Origin: Zarea fungicola
Lineage: Eukaryota > Ascomycota > Sordariomycetes > Hypocreales > Cordycipitaceae
Assembly: GCA_900169235.1 (NCBI GenBank)
Contig: FWCC01000093.1
Span: 1-64,000 of the forward strand
DNA length: 64,000 bases
Reading direction: 5' to 3'
Shown here in pieces: positions 34,858-45,199 of this stretch. The position numbers were made by a program, and so were the translations under genes. The notes under the pieces are model-generated. The model was given only the letters and a program-made list of their open reading frames with translations, did not search any database and was not told the origin of the DNA. The number at the start of each line of letters is the position of its first letter. The first letter of the stretch is position 1.

Positions 34858-35215
34858 AACGGTCAAATAAGAAAGATGATGTATTATGACTAGTGAATTG
34901 GAAACATTGTTTTGTGCAACATTCAGAATGTGATTTAATTTTCACAATAAAGTAAACAGCCACATATTTCGGAGCTCATAGTACTCAAGAATGTAACCAC
35001 TTATGCCACCGACTCATGCCACACAAATCTCGGCGCCTCGGGAGCTCGGGACCTGGGAGCGTCGGGGTTCATTGTGGATTTTGCTGAGGATGTAACTATA
35101 AGTGAGCTCTCAGAGTCAGACGCGGACAAGTCTATGCTAATCCAATCCCGCAGGCTATAGTCTGTGAACCGACTTTTTCTTCTTCGCATGAATAGCCATA
35201 TTACTTTTGAAATTT
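34858..35215. other. short intergenic region
   Basis: About 360 bp between the two monooxygenase genes; nothing recognised. Confidence 0.5.
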
Positions 35216-37056
35216 ATGGATATTTCTCTCGATATTGTCATTGTCGGTGCTGGGCTCGCAGGGCTTGCCGCTGCACAGGCACTAAAGCTGGGTGGTCATA
35301 ACGTCAAGGTTGCTAACCGGTACTGTTGCAATTGAGGAGACGATAACTGACAAAAGTTGGCAGATTTTCGAAAAGTCATTACAGAAAGGCGAAATCGGTG
35401 CTGGAATAAATGTCACAGCCAATGCAACCAAGATTCTTGACAGTTGGGGTACGCTCGTTCTCCAGTAGAACTCGGCCTCGGCGGCTTGCTAAACCATTCA
35501 CAAAGGATTCGATTTCACAAGGACTCGAGCACTTGACTGCCGCGGTGTATGAATCCCAACTAAGCCATCATTCAACTACGCTGCGGCTGACCAACATTGC
35601 AATGAAATACAGTACCAACTCTTTGACGCCAACACTACGCATTTGATTGAGAGTGCTGCCGTTAGTAATGTGAGTTGGCGAAGCTGCCGCTGTTAGTACG
35701 CATTTGGATTGTTAATACAACAAAGTAGACATACAACGCCAAATTTCACTTTCTATTCCGACCCGATTATCATGGTGAGCTGAAAAGGCTGGCCACTACA
35801 CCAACTGCCACAGGGAGAACTGCCGCGCTTCATACCGGCGTAGCGGTTGTGGGAGTCGTACGCTTGTGTGTGCAACAAATTGCGTATAGAAGACTGACGT
35901 ATCCGACTAGGATCCAGCACAAGGTATTGTGCGCCTCGCGGACGGCACAGTGCACAAGGCGGACTTGATCATTGGTGCGGATGGTGTCCATGTGGGTAGA
36001 CTTATTCTCAATTTCCACATCCAGCTAACCACTTCGAAGTCAACTACACAACAATTGGTGGCCAGTGATGCTGGCCCTGTAAACACTGGATTTAATGCAT
36101 TTCGCTTCACTGTGCCAACAGAGAAAATGATGCAGCTCCCCAACATTCTTGACATCTACAGCCAAAAGAAGGGGTGGTGGTCAGTGTTCACCTCCGGAAC
36201 CCAAGGGCTGATATGGTACGAATGCAAAGGGTGAGTTTGAACATGGTCCAGTGCCTGTATACATAGGGCTAATGTGATGTACGCATAGGGGAAGCCTGCA
36301 GAATTTTGTCGCATATTATGAATCGACAGAAGATATTGCATCCCAGAGTAAGTGAGCTCCGCCCCTTGTTCTTCATTATCTTGCTAAATCGCAAAAGATC
36401 TTACCCAGGCCAAATTAATGTTGAAGCTATCGGAAACAGTGGCAGAGTTTCATCCTGACTTGGTTTCCCTACTGCAGTAAGTTTTCCCCAAGCAAGAATT
36501 GAACAATGGCTAACGTCTCTAGCATCGCGGAGGACATAAAGCCGTGGAAGCTACTGTACCAACCGCCTCTACCAAAATGGTCAGAGGGATCACTCCTTTT
36601 AGTTGGTGATGCCGCTCATCCAGTACGTATTATCGCTGCGCCCCTAGTATATGATTCTGCCTGACACAAACCCCGTCACAAGGTACACTCGGTCCAGTCC
36701 GGCCAGGGCTCCAACCTTGCAATTGAGGATGCGGGGGCACTGCAACTCCTCTTCAAAAGCGTCAAAGCGAAAACAGATATTCCTGCCCTGCTAGAGAAGT
36801 TTGAGCAGGTCCGCTGCAGAAGGGCGGCGGCAGTTCAAACTCTGTCCCGTATTCCGCGCGGACGTGAGTGCCACGCCCGCGACGTACTCAAGCAGTGGCT
36901 ACCGGCCGATGTGGAGGTAATTGACGGCGCATCAAGAGATGCCTATATTTACGGGTCGGTCTTTTTTTGCAATTACGCACATAAGCTCACTGGTGTTGCT
37001 AACTTGTTCCTAGGTATGATGCTATTATTGAATCTTTATTGATAATGGCGGGATGA
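35216..37056 (+). pseudogene. FAD-dependent monooxygenase (salicylate hydroxylase-like), probably broken
   Basis: The N-terminus reads DIVIVGAGLAGLAAAQALKLGG (FAD GxGxxG). It continues after an intron with a weak donor as IFEKSLQKGEIGAGINVTANATKILDSWG. The next part (LGLGGLLNHSQRIRFHKDSST, YAAADQHCNE) lies in shifting frames with stops, and I find no valid splicing across it. From about 35905 the C-terminal half is good, in several exons. It shows GIVRLADGTVHKADLIIGADG, TGFNAFRFTVPTEKM, LLLVGDAAHP (second FAD motif), SGQGSNLAIEDAGAL and the end YDAIIESLLIMAG at 37056. The family hydroxylates aromatic acids. I favour a recent pseudogene, but an unusual intron pattern could rescue it. Confidence 0.65.
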
Positions 37057-37548
37057 TAGAGCGGTACTGCTTCGCCGCTGAAGGAGGGCTCTTCCCGTCT
37101 GATGGTAAAGGCTACTAGATAATCAAGGAAATCCAGACGAAGTATATACAGAGGACGGCGGATCGACAACCAAAATGAGCGTGACCTCACAGTTGTTTTT
37201 GCAACTATTTTAGATGTGATGAATAATTTTATTGTCGGGCAATAGAGGACAAACGGCCAAGATGCTTTCATCAACAGCTGTACTTGCAATGTGAGGTATT
37301 ACAAGCAGAGAAAAATAATAAAAGTATTCAGATGATCAATATCTCCCAGTCGCTGCTTTATTGTCAGTATGATCTTCAGACTTCAGACGAGGGTGCACAC
37401 GTATATGGCTTACCATTCATTATCGTATCCAAATACTCGAGTGGTGGTAAAGAAGTCTGCTCCCAGGGCCATTCCTCAGTGTGCCCACGGAAGCTGTCGG
37501 AAACGGAGCGTTAGTAGCCGAAAAGAAAACAATGCTGGCTTCCTACAC
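37057..37548. other. intergenic, convergent ends
   Basis: About 490 bp between the stop codons of the monooxygenase remnant and the Zn2Cys6 gene. No gene seen. Confidence 0.5.
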
Positions 37549-39765
37549 CTACCTCTCATCTAACATGGTAGTGAAATTGAAGTCGAATTCAGTTAGGTCT
37601 GCTTTAGGATAAACCATGTCAAGGCACTGATGCTGCTGACTTGAGCTTTGTGGCTCCTCAGCAGCTGGCCCTGATGGTGGTGGCGCAAAAGTCGAGCCAT
37701 GAAGAGTCTTCTGCAAGGCCACTAGCGCCAGAATATGGCTTGTTGTTAACCAAGTATTTTTGCAAGGGTCTCTTTGCTCCTGTTCGTCTCCAGTTTCATC
37801 TCCCCGTTTCGCTGCCCTAGAGAATGCCTCCACTACCCGTTGTTGCAGTGTACGGACTTCTGGGTTGTCCCTGGTTTCTCCCCATGCACACAACAGGAGT
37901 GTAGAGCAGAGCACACTGTGTGTAATGGACCAAGTGCGCATCGGAATCAAACTCAGGGCATGGAAATCAAGAAAGATTCTTGAAGTCTCCGTGAGACTTT
38001 GCTTGGCACGGTTTCGGAGAATTGTGAATTGTGAGTCTTCGCATAATCGAGAGGACTCAGTTAATGCTGGCCGGCATATAATAGATGCAACGAATGACAA
38101 GTGCAGACGGATAGTAAGGTGATCAAAATGTTGCTGTAAATTGATGCACTTGTCCCTCCTCTGAAGATATACTTGTGAGCGAGAATCGGACTCGTCCAAA
38201 TCTGATAAGAGTTTGATACACTCATCTGAATTTAATTGTTGGTCACTTTTCATTATCTTCAGCGCGATACGAGAGATGTTACGCATAACATCCTCAGGAA
38301 GAAGCGGTATAGAATTGGAGACTGGAGGGTCACTTAACCACTTTCCCGATACCATGGCTGAACGGCCAAGTGTAATACTTAGCAGACAATCTTGTCTTGC
38401 CAAGAGATCCCTAAAAGTGTACCAATGAAATCAGCAGTTGCAAGAAGAAGATATGCGACCGAATTTCCAACATGTATTATAGAGAGCATACCGTAACGCG
38501 CTTGACCTTTGGTTGTCTGCGCTGCTGGAGCTGGAGCTGGAGGTCTGCAGATGCAGCCCTAGAGCTTCCGCTAGTCGAATGGTTGTGCCTAACAGTACCC
38601 AGGAACCATCCGACTGTCCACAATCCTGAAGTGTATTTCCAATGATGAGAAGAGCATGGACGTTATTCAGTCTTGGATGGAGCGCAAAATTTGCCAATCT
38701 GAGAGCCTCAAATGCCCGTTGAACTAACAGTCCAGAAGTTAGCATGACGCAAAGCTTCAAAGGCGATCAGGTCGAGGGACTCAATTAGCCATACTAAAGT
38801 CCAAGCACAGCTCTAGTCGGTTCCGTGGGGATTGCACGGTGGAGAAGTGTGCGCCAGTGGCCAATGCCGCCAGTAGTAGTGCGATTTTTGACAGCGAATC
38901 TTTCGTGATCCAGCCTGAGGAGATTGTTTTGGAGTTTTGCAAATCACCGCCCGCCAACGCTTGAGCGTAGTTGCACATTTCAGCTTCAAGTGAGGCATGG
39001 TCTGCGAATATGGGACTGAGTGGATAGATTGGTGACCCGCGAGAAGGAAAATACCTAGAAATTACCGTAGCCTCATGTCAGCAAATCAATGAAACTAGCC
39101 GCTCTCAATGTAAGTTGCAAAGGTATGAACATTGTTTACATTTGGAGTTCTTCCTGTTGAGGCATGATCCTTAATAGTGCAACCCACAGCTCTTGCGCCG
39201 TTTTGGGTTTTGCAAACGGTGAGATATCCAGTGTATTGGATAAACCTAGAATTGGCACTGCTTCTCGTCTCATCTGCCCGGGGCTCTCTTGACTAACTCT
39301 GTCTAGTACGGCGAGTACTGAGCCACCTCTCGATTGATGTATTTGCGCGGCGGGCTCTCCATCATTGGAAATTTCGCAATAAGTTTGTGCGGGCGGCGCT
39401 AACTCGATGGTTTGGTCTCTGACGGGCGGAGATTGAGACACGTTTGCAAAAGGCGATGGTCGGTCGGGAGAGCTCTCTTGCGTCTGTCTTGTCTGCCTCG
39501 CTGGTATCGACCCCATTTTTGAGCGCCGTACTCGTCGCATATCGGGAGCATCTATACCATATGCGCATATTTCAGGGTGTCCTCTCTTCTGGCACGTCTG
39601 ACACGGTTGCGTATGATCGCATCTGACTTTGCGCTGGCGGCATGGATAGCATGATTTCACCTGTGACAAGCGTCTACGTCGCAGGACTCGGTCAATCTCC
39701 AGCTTCTCTGTTGAGGATCTCTCGGAATTCCGAACTATATCGGATCCCTGCCTTGAAATATCCAT
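37549..39765 (-). CDS. Zn2Cys6 transcription factor
   Basis: Four exons: 39765-39140, 39054-38795, 38723-38492 and 38410-37549; 659 aa with consistent phases. The zinc cluster at residues 39-67 is SCYPCRQRKVRCDHTQPC then QTCQKRGHPEIC (Cys39, 42, 49, 55, 58, 67). The middle has the fungal regulatory-domain pattern RAFEALRLANFALHP...LIIGNTLQ...SWVLLGTTIRLAEALGLH. A serine run precedes the third intron. It lies just beyond two flavin monooxygenase genes and is a candidate pathway-specific regulator of them. The MULE left target duplication begins 94 bp upstream of its ATG, so that insertion may have altered its promoter. Confidence 0.9.
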
Positions 39766-39858
39766 TGAAGAGATTAATTGACAAAGTCGGACAGATGAGA
39801 CGGGTTACAAGCTATCTAGAATCCCTCCGACAGTGTCGGCTATAAGTCTGTCAGAAAA

Positions 39859-39867
39859 CCTAAACAT
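39859..39867 (+). repeat. 9-bp target site duplication, left
   Basis: CCTAAACAT, identical to 42758-42766 on the other side of the MULE. Confidence 0.9.
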
Positions 39868-39938
39868 GGGAACTAATAGGCCCACGGGTACCCGTGGCTG
39901 TAAAATTTCACGGGTACCCGTGTGGATTATGTAAGTCG
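39868..39938 (+). repeat. MULE left terminal inverted repeat
   Basis: 71 bases, 70 of them identical to the reverse complement of 42687-42757. It contains two copies of the palindrome CACGGGTACCCGTG, at 39883-39896 and 39909-39922. Confidence 0.95.
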
Positions 39939-40338
39939 AATTGAGCTTCAAAAAATGTTGTAGGTAAACTAAATTATAGGCCACACATAGCCTGGAAAGC
40001 TGCCGGGTAAAACACTACCTAGCTGAATATAGAGCCGCTTGTGCCTCACTATCCGCGGCAGCTGCTTCCTAAATCTCCCTCATTCCTCTTCTCTTAGAGA
40101 ACGGGTTGCCTTCTATCTTAGCCACTACTATTGCTTCAACCCGATCCTCTTCTGCCCTGTCCCAATCTAAGTATGCCATCATCTCTTCCTTAGTCCAGTC
40201 TCTAAAGCCATTTTGCGTTCTATACTATTTGCCTATCTGCTTCCAATTAAGGCACCATGCCAGATCTGCTTTATTATACCGTTGGGGCAAACCTTTTACC
40301 CTATAATACTATTGGTTTGTTTTTATACTGCCCTGTGG

Positions 40339-42579
40339 CTATATATTATACCACGCCTCTCTTGCTTTAATATATCTTTGATAGATAGCTTGTAGGTCGT
40401 TATATCTAAGCTTTAGTGCTTCTAGCTGCTGCTGTACTGCTGATGCATTGACTATGATGCACTCTGTAACTTCCTTGGTTGACTGTAGTATAGCTGTCTG
40501 GCTTACTGATATGCACTCTACCAATTCCTCAGCCTTAAATATCTGGTCGATTTTTTCTATATCTGTAGCTTCTAATAATGCTTCAGCTCTAGCGGACTTA
40601 CATGCCTCCTTTTGGCTAGAGACTGCCTCTGTGGCTATTGGCGCTGCTACTGCTACTATAGGCATGCTGGTTGTCTGTGTAGTTCCATCTATTGTGGGGT
40701 CTAGAGAGTCACAGAGTTCTGCATAGCGCAAGGGGCATGCCTTCGAAGTCATCTTATGACCCAGGTTGTGGCATCTGCTGCATGTAGGCTATACCTTTAG
40801 CCGGTCTAGTGATTCAACCAGCTCGAATCCACTTGGCTCCCGCCGAGTGCTGGATTTTGGCTGACTTAATTGGGCAGCCACTCGGTCAAAGTGTCGGCGA
40901 GGCTCGCGTAGAAGTTGGGGACTTCCACGACGGCAAAGATGCCACTGCGTGTAGAAATGTTCGAGGCCAAGGGGTTGATCTTGTTCCTCTAGCTCTTTAA
41001 GCTTGTAAGCGCAAGGCAGCCCATGAGATCGCGAGAATACACCAGTATAAGAGGGCATGTTGTTTTATAGAATCCGCTTTCGCTGCTCCTCGACTTTCTG
41101 TAATGCCTAATACAATATCCAACCTCGGACAATACTATATATTGACCCAGAAAGTTCAATTAGTATCCATAGATGTTACTTGGCCTGGTTTGATTGAAGT
41201 TCAGCTAGTTAATTGGCCAGCGCTTGCTTGATAGCCCTCCAAGCTTTAAAAAGATCTAACATGGATTTTTTAAGGTGGCTCTTTAGTAATGCGTGAATTC
41301 CTTCAACCCGCGAGGTAACCACACTACCAAAATGAGGATGTTGATCAACCCACGACTTGACTAGCTTCTCTTTATAAAGATCAAGCCATATTTCTTTAAC
41401 ATAGCTGACCTTACGAACATGCTCGGGCACATATCGTTGCTCGAGGTCTTTTAAGCGTTCGTTGAAGGTACTCTCATCAGTCGATCTTATAAGTGAATGC
41501 CAGCAGCTGTAAAACTGACTCCAGTCTTAAAGAGCCTCTTGACGTTCCCTTTCTCCTTGTAAATCTTTGGTAAAGCCTGGTTTGCAGTATTGAAGGACTG
41601 CTTTATTTACATGCCAGAGGCATAAAAGTGAGCTTGCGGTTAGGAAGCAGCGAGACACTGCATTCATGCAAGCGAGGCAACGATCAGTTAAGATGATAGA
41701 CGGAAGCTTCGCACCACAGAGCTCATACATAGATCGAAGCCGCTCTAGTGCCCATACATAGTCCTCCTCACTCTCGCCGCTCAAGAATGCAAAGGCAATA
41801 CAGAAAGATCGCTAACAAGCATCAACGCCAATAATATCAAGCAGTGGCATTCCGTATTTATTCGTCTTATAAGTACAATCCAGGAATAGAAGGTCTAGGT
41901 ACGCCTTAAGATATACCAGTGATTCTAGATGGGCAAAAAGCACAGCAGTAAGTCGGCCGTTATTATCCAGCCGCATCCGATTCCAAAAGCCCTGGTCGTC
42001 TAGCTGGTTAGCAAAGGCTTATATGGTGCTCTGTCCCTCACAGAGCTCCCGCTTACTCTCTGCGATGCGATTATAAATATCTTGCTGCGTTGCAATTGTG
42101 CTTGAGTGCTGCCGCACATGTGTCCTTATGTCTTTTGGTGCTACTCCTGCATTTACGAGGTTACTAATAGCTGCCTTATCTATGGTAGATAGTGCACGAT
42201 GAACGGGATGAGCAGACGGGTGCCAGCTTGGTTGGTGGTTATAAATAGCGAAGCGGCTATCGGGACAATGCTTTACAGCCCATTTGGTTTTATCATAGCT
42301 TTACTTGGCAAGCACGGAGAATTGGCAGCCAGTGCCTCGCGTACTGGTTTATCGCTTCCGGCTCTCTGAAGAATTCGGTGGCCGACAAGCACGGTCACAG
42401 GTGTACGTCACTAAAACCCTTCCAGAAATTTCTCTATGTGACCGTCCAGTCACAAAGGCATAGCCTCGTACTGCTGCCCAGGCATTAAGAGCCTTATAAG
42501 CCTCATCTCTACTTCCATATTCCCCTTCGGGAGGGAGGCAGTCAGCTGGGAATTGGTTTTCATCCTCTTAAGACTGCAT
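40339..42579 (-). pseudogene. MULE transposase, inactivated by in-frame stops
   Basis: One continuous minus-strand frame of 747 codons from ATG 42579 to the stop at 40339. There are no frameshifts but about eleven internal stops, all TAA or TAG. The DDE catalytic residues are visible: Asp in LDCTYKTNKYG, Asp in LTDRCLACMNA, and Glu in SRVEGIHALLK. The CLWHVNK helix lies between them. Further on come GLPCAYKL and a CCHC zinc knuckle (CSRCHNLGHKMTSKAC), both usual in Hop-like fungal transposases. The stop pattern (CAA/CAG to TAA/TAG, i.e. CpA to TpA) fits repeat-induced point mutation. Confidence 0.92.
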
Positions 42580-42686
42580 TTCAACAGGTCACATTATATG
42601 CCTTGAGAATAGAAAGGGGGCGCTATTAGGGCACCTTAACACTAAATGGCTACTAAATTGCCCCTGGAACGAATTGACGGGCACTG

Positions 42687-42757
42687 CGACTTACATAATC
42701 CACACGGGTACCCGTGAAATTTTACAGCCACGGGTACCCGTGGGCCTATTAGCTCCC
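42687..42757 (-). repeat. MULE right terminal inverted repeat
   Basis: Mirror of 39868-39938, with one mismatch five bases from the outer end. Both copies of the palindrome CACGGGTACCCGTG are kept. Confidence 0.95.
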
Positions 42758-42766
42758 CCTAAACAT
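42758..42766 (+). repeat. 9-bp target site duplication, right
   Basis: CCTAAACAT, identical to 39859-39867. Confidence 0.9.
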
Positions 42767-44120
42767 TCCCGATTAGTCATCTAACCCAGAGTCAAGCTTC
42801 TGGCTCACATTGTGCAGGTAGGTGGCCTAGGAACTTGGAGAGAATGGTTGATTTTTAGAAGCTAATAAATGTACTAAATCTTGCGACTAAGCATATCTAG
42901 CGCTGCCACATTCGCAGGACGCTCGCTTGCCAGAAACGACTCAAAGCAGCCCCAAGATTCTCGTCACCAGCTCCATGTTAATGACGGTAGCGCCGTGGTA
43001 GAATAAGTAGAGGAGACTTGGCAAAGGATCTATCAAAGGCCAATGAAAAACAGTGGGTATACAAATGCGTCCTGATATGTTAGCGGAGGTTGGTAGGCTC
43101 TCTTTAAAAAATAAATCAATTATTACCGATTGTTGAAAGTGGTTAGGCAGTGGGGTGATTGAAGCAATAGTGCGCTCGGCATCGTGCCTCAGTGTCTGGG
43201 AATTTGAAAGTAAGAAATGTCGGATGTAGAGGATATAGTTACGTGTGATATACTGCAAATAATTTTTATACTGCTAATATTCCAGGAATGTGATTATGTG
43301 ATGTAATATATTTCAGCCATTTGTGAAACCCAAGATGCACCTTCTGGAGGTGTAATAATATTGCAAGGGTGCTCATATTGCTCATATTGTATTGTTAAAT
43401 ACTAGTTACTACGCTGTTTATGCATCAATAAACGGTAAAATCGGGCAATATACCAATAAAAATCTCGGTAAACATCACACCGAAAGCGACACTCGTTCAG
43501 TAACATTTTGCACGCGCCAGGTGACGGTACAGTCAGCCTGGTCTGATAGCCGCAATTGACTAGTTGCTAGTTAGGATTGTGGGAGTTTTCCGGATCTTAA
43601 CTAAACTCAAGGCCATGCAAAAAGTGAACAATGACTCCAGAATAGACGTAATCGCAGAGCACACGTTAAGCACCGCACAAATTATGCCATATTTCCTTCA
43701 TAACTGGGGCTCGTTTTTATAGCTAATTTATCCAAGAAAATAGTTAACAGAAGACGTAAATTCTTCCTCGGTGATGAATAAACCAGAAACTTGATGAGCG
43801 AGGCTGCGCTTACAACGGGGTTGGCATTTCAGATCAAAGTTTGTCTGGTGTAACGTCCTTGCGTAAATCAAAAGTATGACAAAACATGCTTATCCCCTTG
43901 ACCGATGTCTACGACTCTATGAGAAGCTGCACTGCGTTAACAAGATTGTTATTGAAACTGGCTACCATGTTGAGTTTCTCTCTATCAGATAAAGAGAAGC
44001 TGTGACTAGGTCGCTAATTAGTGGTGACCGGCACCTTGGTGTCTTTAATCTGGTGTTCTCTTCGTTGTCCTGCGCCCACTACAGGATAACTGCCTCGCCA
44101 ATTCTCTGTGAAAGAGAGTC
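42767..44120. other. gene-poor stretch beside the MULE
   Basis: About 1.35 kb. A 105-codon minus-strand frame at 42941-43258 has no domain I recognise and I do not call it a gene. The rest is AT-rich without long frames. Confidence 0.5.
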
Positions 44121-45103
44121 TTAGCATTTGACCTTGCTATAACCGGTGCTGCAGCCGTAATTAGCACCTTGTCCGCCTGTTGTGCTTTCGGCAGGAGCTA
44201 GCGCTCCGCCGTCAGCCTTGGCAGCATAACCGAAACGCCCCCCGCAGCCACCTCCAAAACCACAGCTCTGACATCCTTCGGACCACATCCAGCCCCATAC
44301 AAGAGCGTTTTGTATCCAAACTTGACCAACACTGTTTCCAGGGACGTTGCATGTAACTAAAGACGGTTATAAGAGTCTGGAGAAGTATAAGTTGTCGAAT
44401 ATGGTTCGAATGACACTTACTTGAACCAGAATGAGACCAAGTCTGGGTTACAGTAATTTGAGCAGAAGCGGAGAGAATGTCCTTGATGATGTTCCAGCTT
44501 ACACTATGTACTGTCAGATACTGTCCTTTAATTGTATAGTTTTATACGTACCCTGCATTCTCAGAGATAGAGAGAGCAAAGGACCAGCCAATATTATGAC
44601 TACCACCGGCTTTGTCGTTACCTGTGTACAGACAACCTGAGGCCGGGTGCCAGTCACCCCACCAATGCTGAACCTGCTCGGCCCAATGCTTGGTATATCC
44701 AAAGCAAGGGCTGAGATGTGAAAATTAGCTGCGTTTTACTTTATAGCATTGCATCACGGTGTGCTTCTTGGGAGAGATCTTTTGCTTACTTAGCATATTG
44801 GCGCTTGTATAGCTGCGCCTTGACTTGGCTCATGTCAATCAATGTGCGGGTATCGTTGACATAAATGGTATGATTGGCACCATGATTATTGGTGAAGTAG
44901 TCGTACAGATTGTCCGAATGAACAACCCGCCCAGTGTCCATAGCACTAAGGATGCCTTCATGCACCTGGTCCTGGGAAATAGAAGTGATATTCTTGCCTC
45001 CGGTGGCCTTGACCAAGCGGCTCACATCCGGAGCGGAATGCAAAGTATTGTCCAAAGCAGTAGTGAGCTCAGCAAGAGCTAAAAAGAGTGATAGGAGCTT
45101 CAT
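44121..45103 (-). CDS. cysteine-rich secreted protein, family not recognised
   Basis: Four exons: 45103-44790, 44710-44552, 44503-44421 and 44356-44121; 263 aa, phases consistent. A clear signal peptide opens it (MKLLSLFLALAELTTALD). The first third has no Cys. The remainder is rich in Trp, Gly and Ser and holds eight Cys, for example NPCFGY, ASGCLYTG, the cluster EGCQSCGFGGGCGG and a C-terminal Cys just before the stop. Even cysteine number and secretion suggest a disulfide-bonded extracellular protein or effector-like product. I do not recognise the family and assign no function. It lies alone between the MULE and the catabolic cluster. Confidence 0.75.
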
Positions 45104-45184
45104 GATGTAGGTGAAACGGTGACTAGACTGGTTTACACTTTAGATGATCCTACAGATCCAGTTACCATCGAGGTGGAAGCACCG

Positions 45185-45193
45185 GTATATATA
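45185..45193 (-). promoter_or_regulatory. TATA box of the cysteine-rich protein gene
   Basis: TATATATA-type sequence about 85 bp upstream of the ATG at 45103, a sensible core-promoter distance. Confidence 0.4.
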
Positions 45194-45199
45194 ACAATG

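Larger units (their letters stand above)
39868..42757. mobile_element. Hop-like MULE DNA transposon, 2.89 kb
   Basis: Terminal inverted repeats of 71 bp (one mismatch) lie at 39868-39938 and 42687-42757. They are flanked by a perfect 9-bp direct repeat, CCTAAACAT, at 39859-39867 and 42758-42766. Nine-base target duplications and long terminal repeats are characteristic of Mutator-like elements. The inside carries one transposase reading frame on the minus strand, disabled by stop codons. The element sits between the promoter of the regulator at 39765 and a gene-poor stretch. Confidence 0.95.

Noticed and set aside
42941..43258. 105-codon minus frame beside the MULE
   Set aside because: No recognisable family and no good continuation by splicing.
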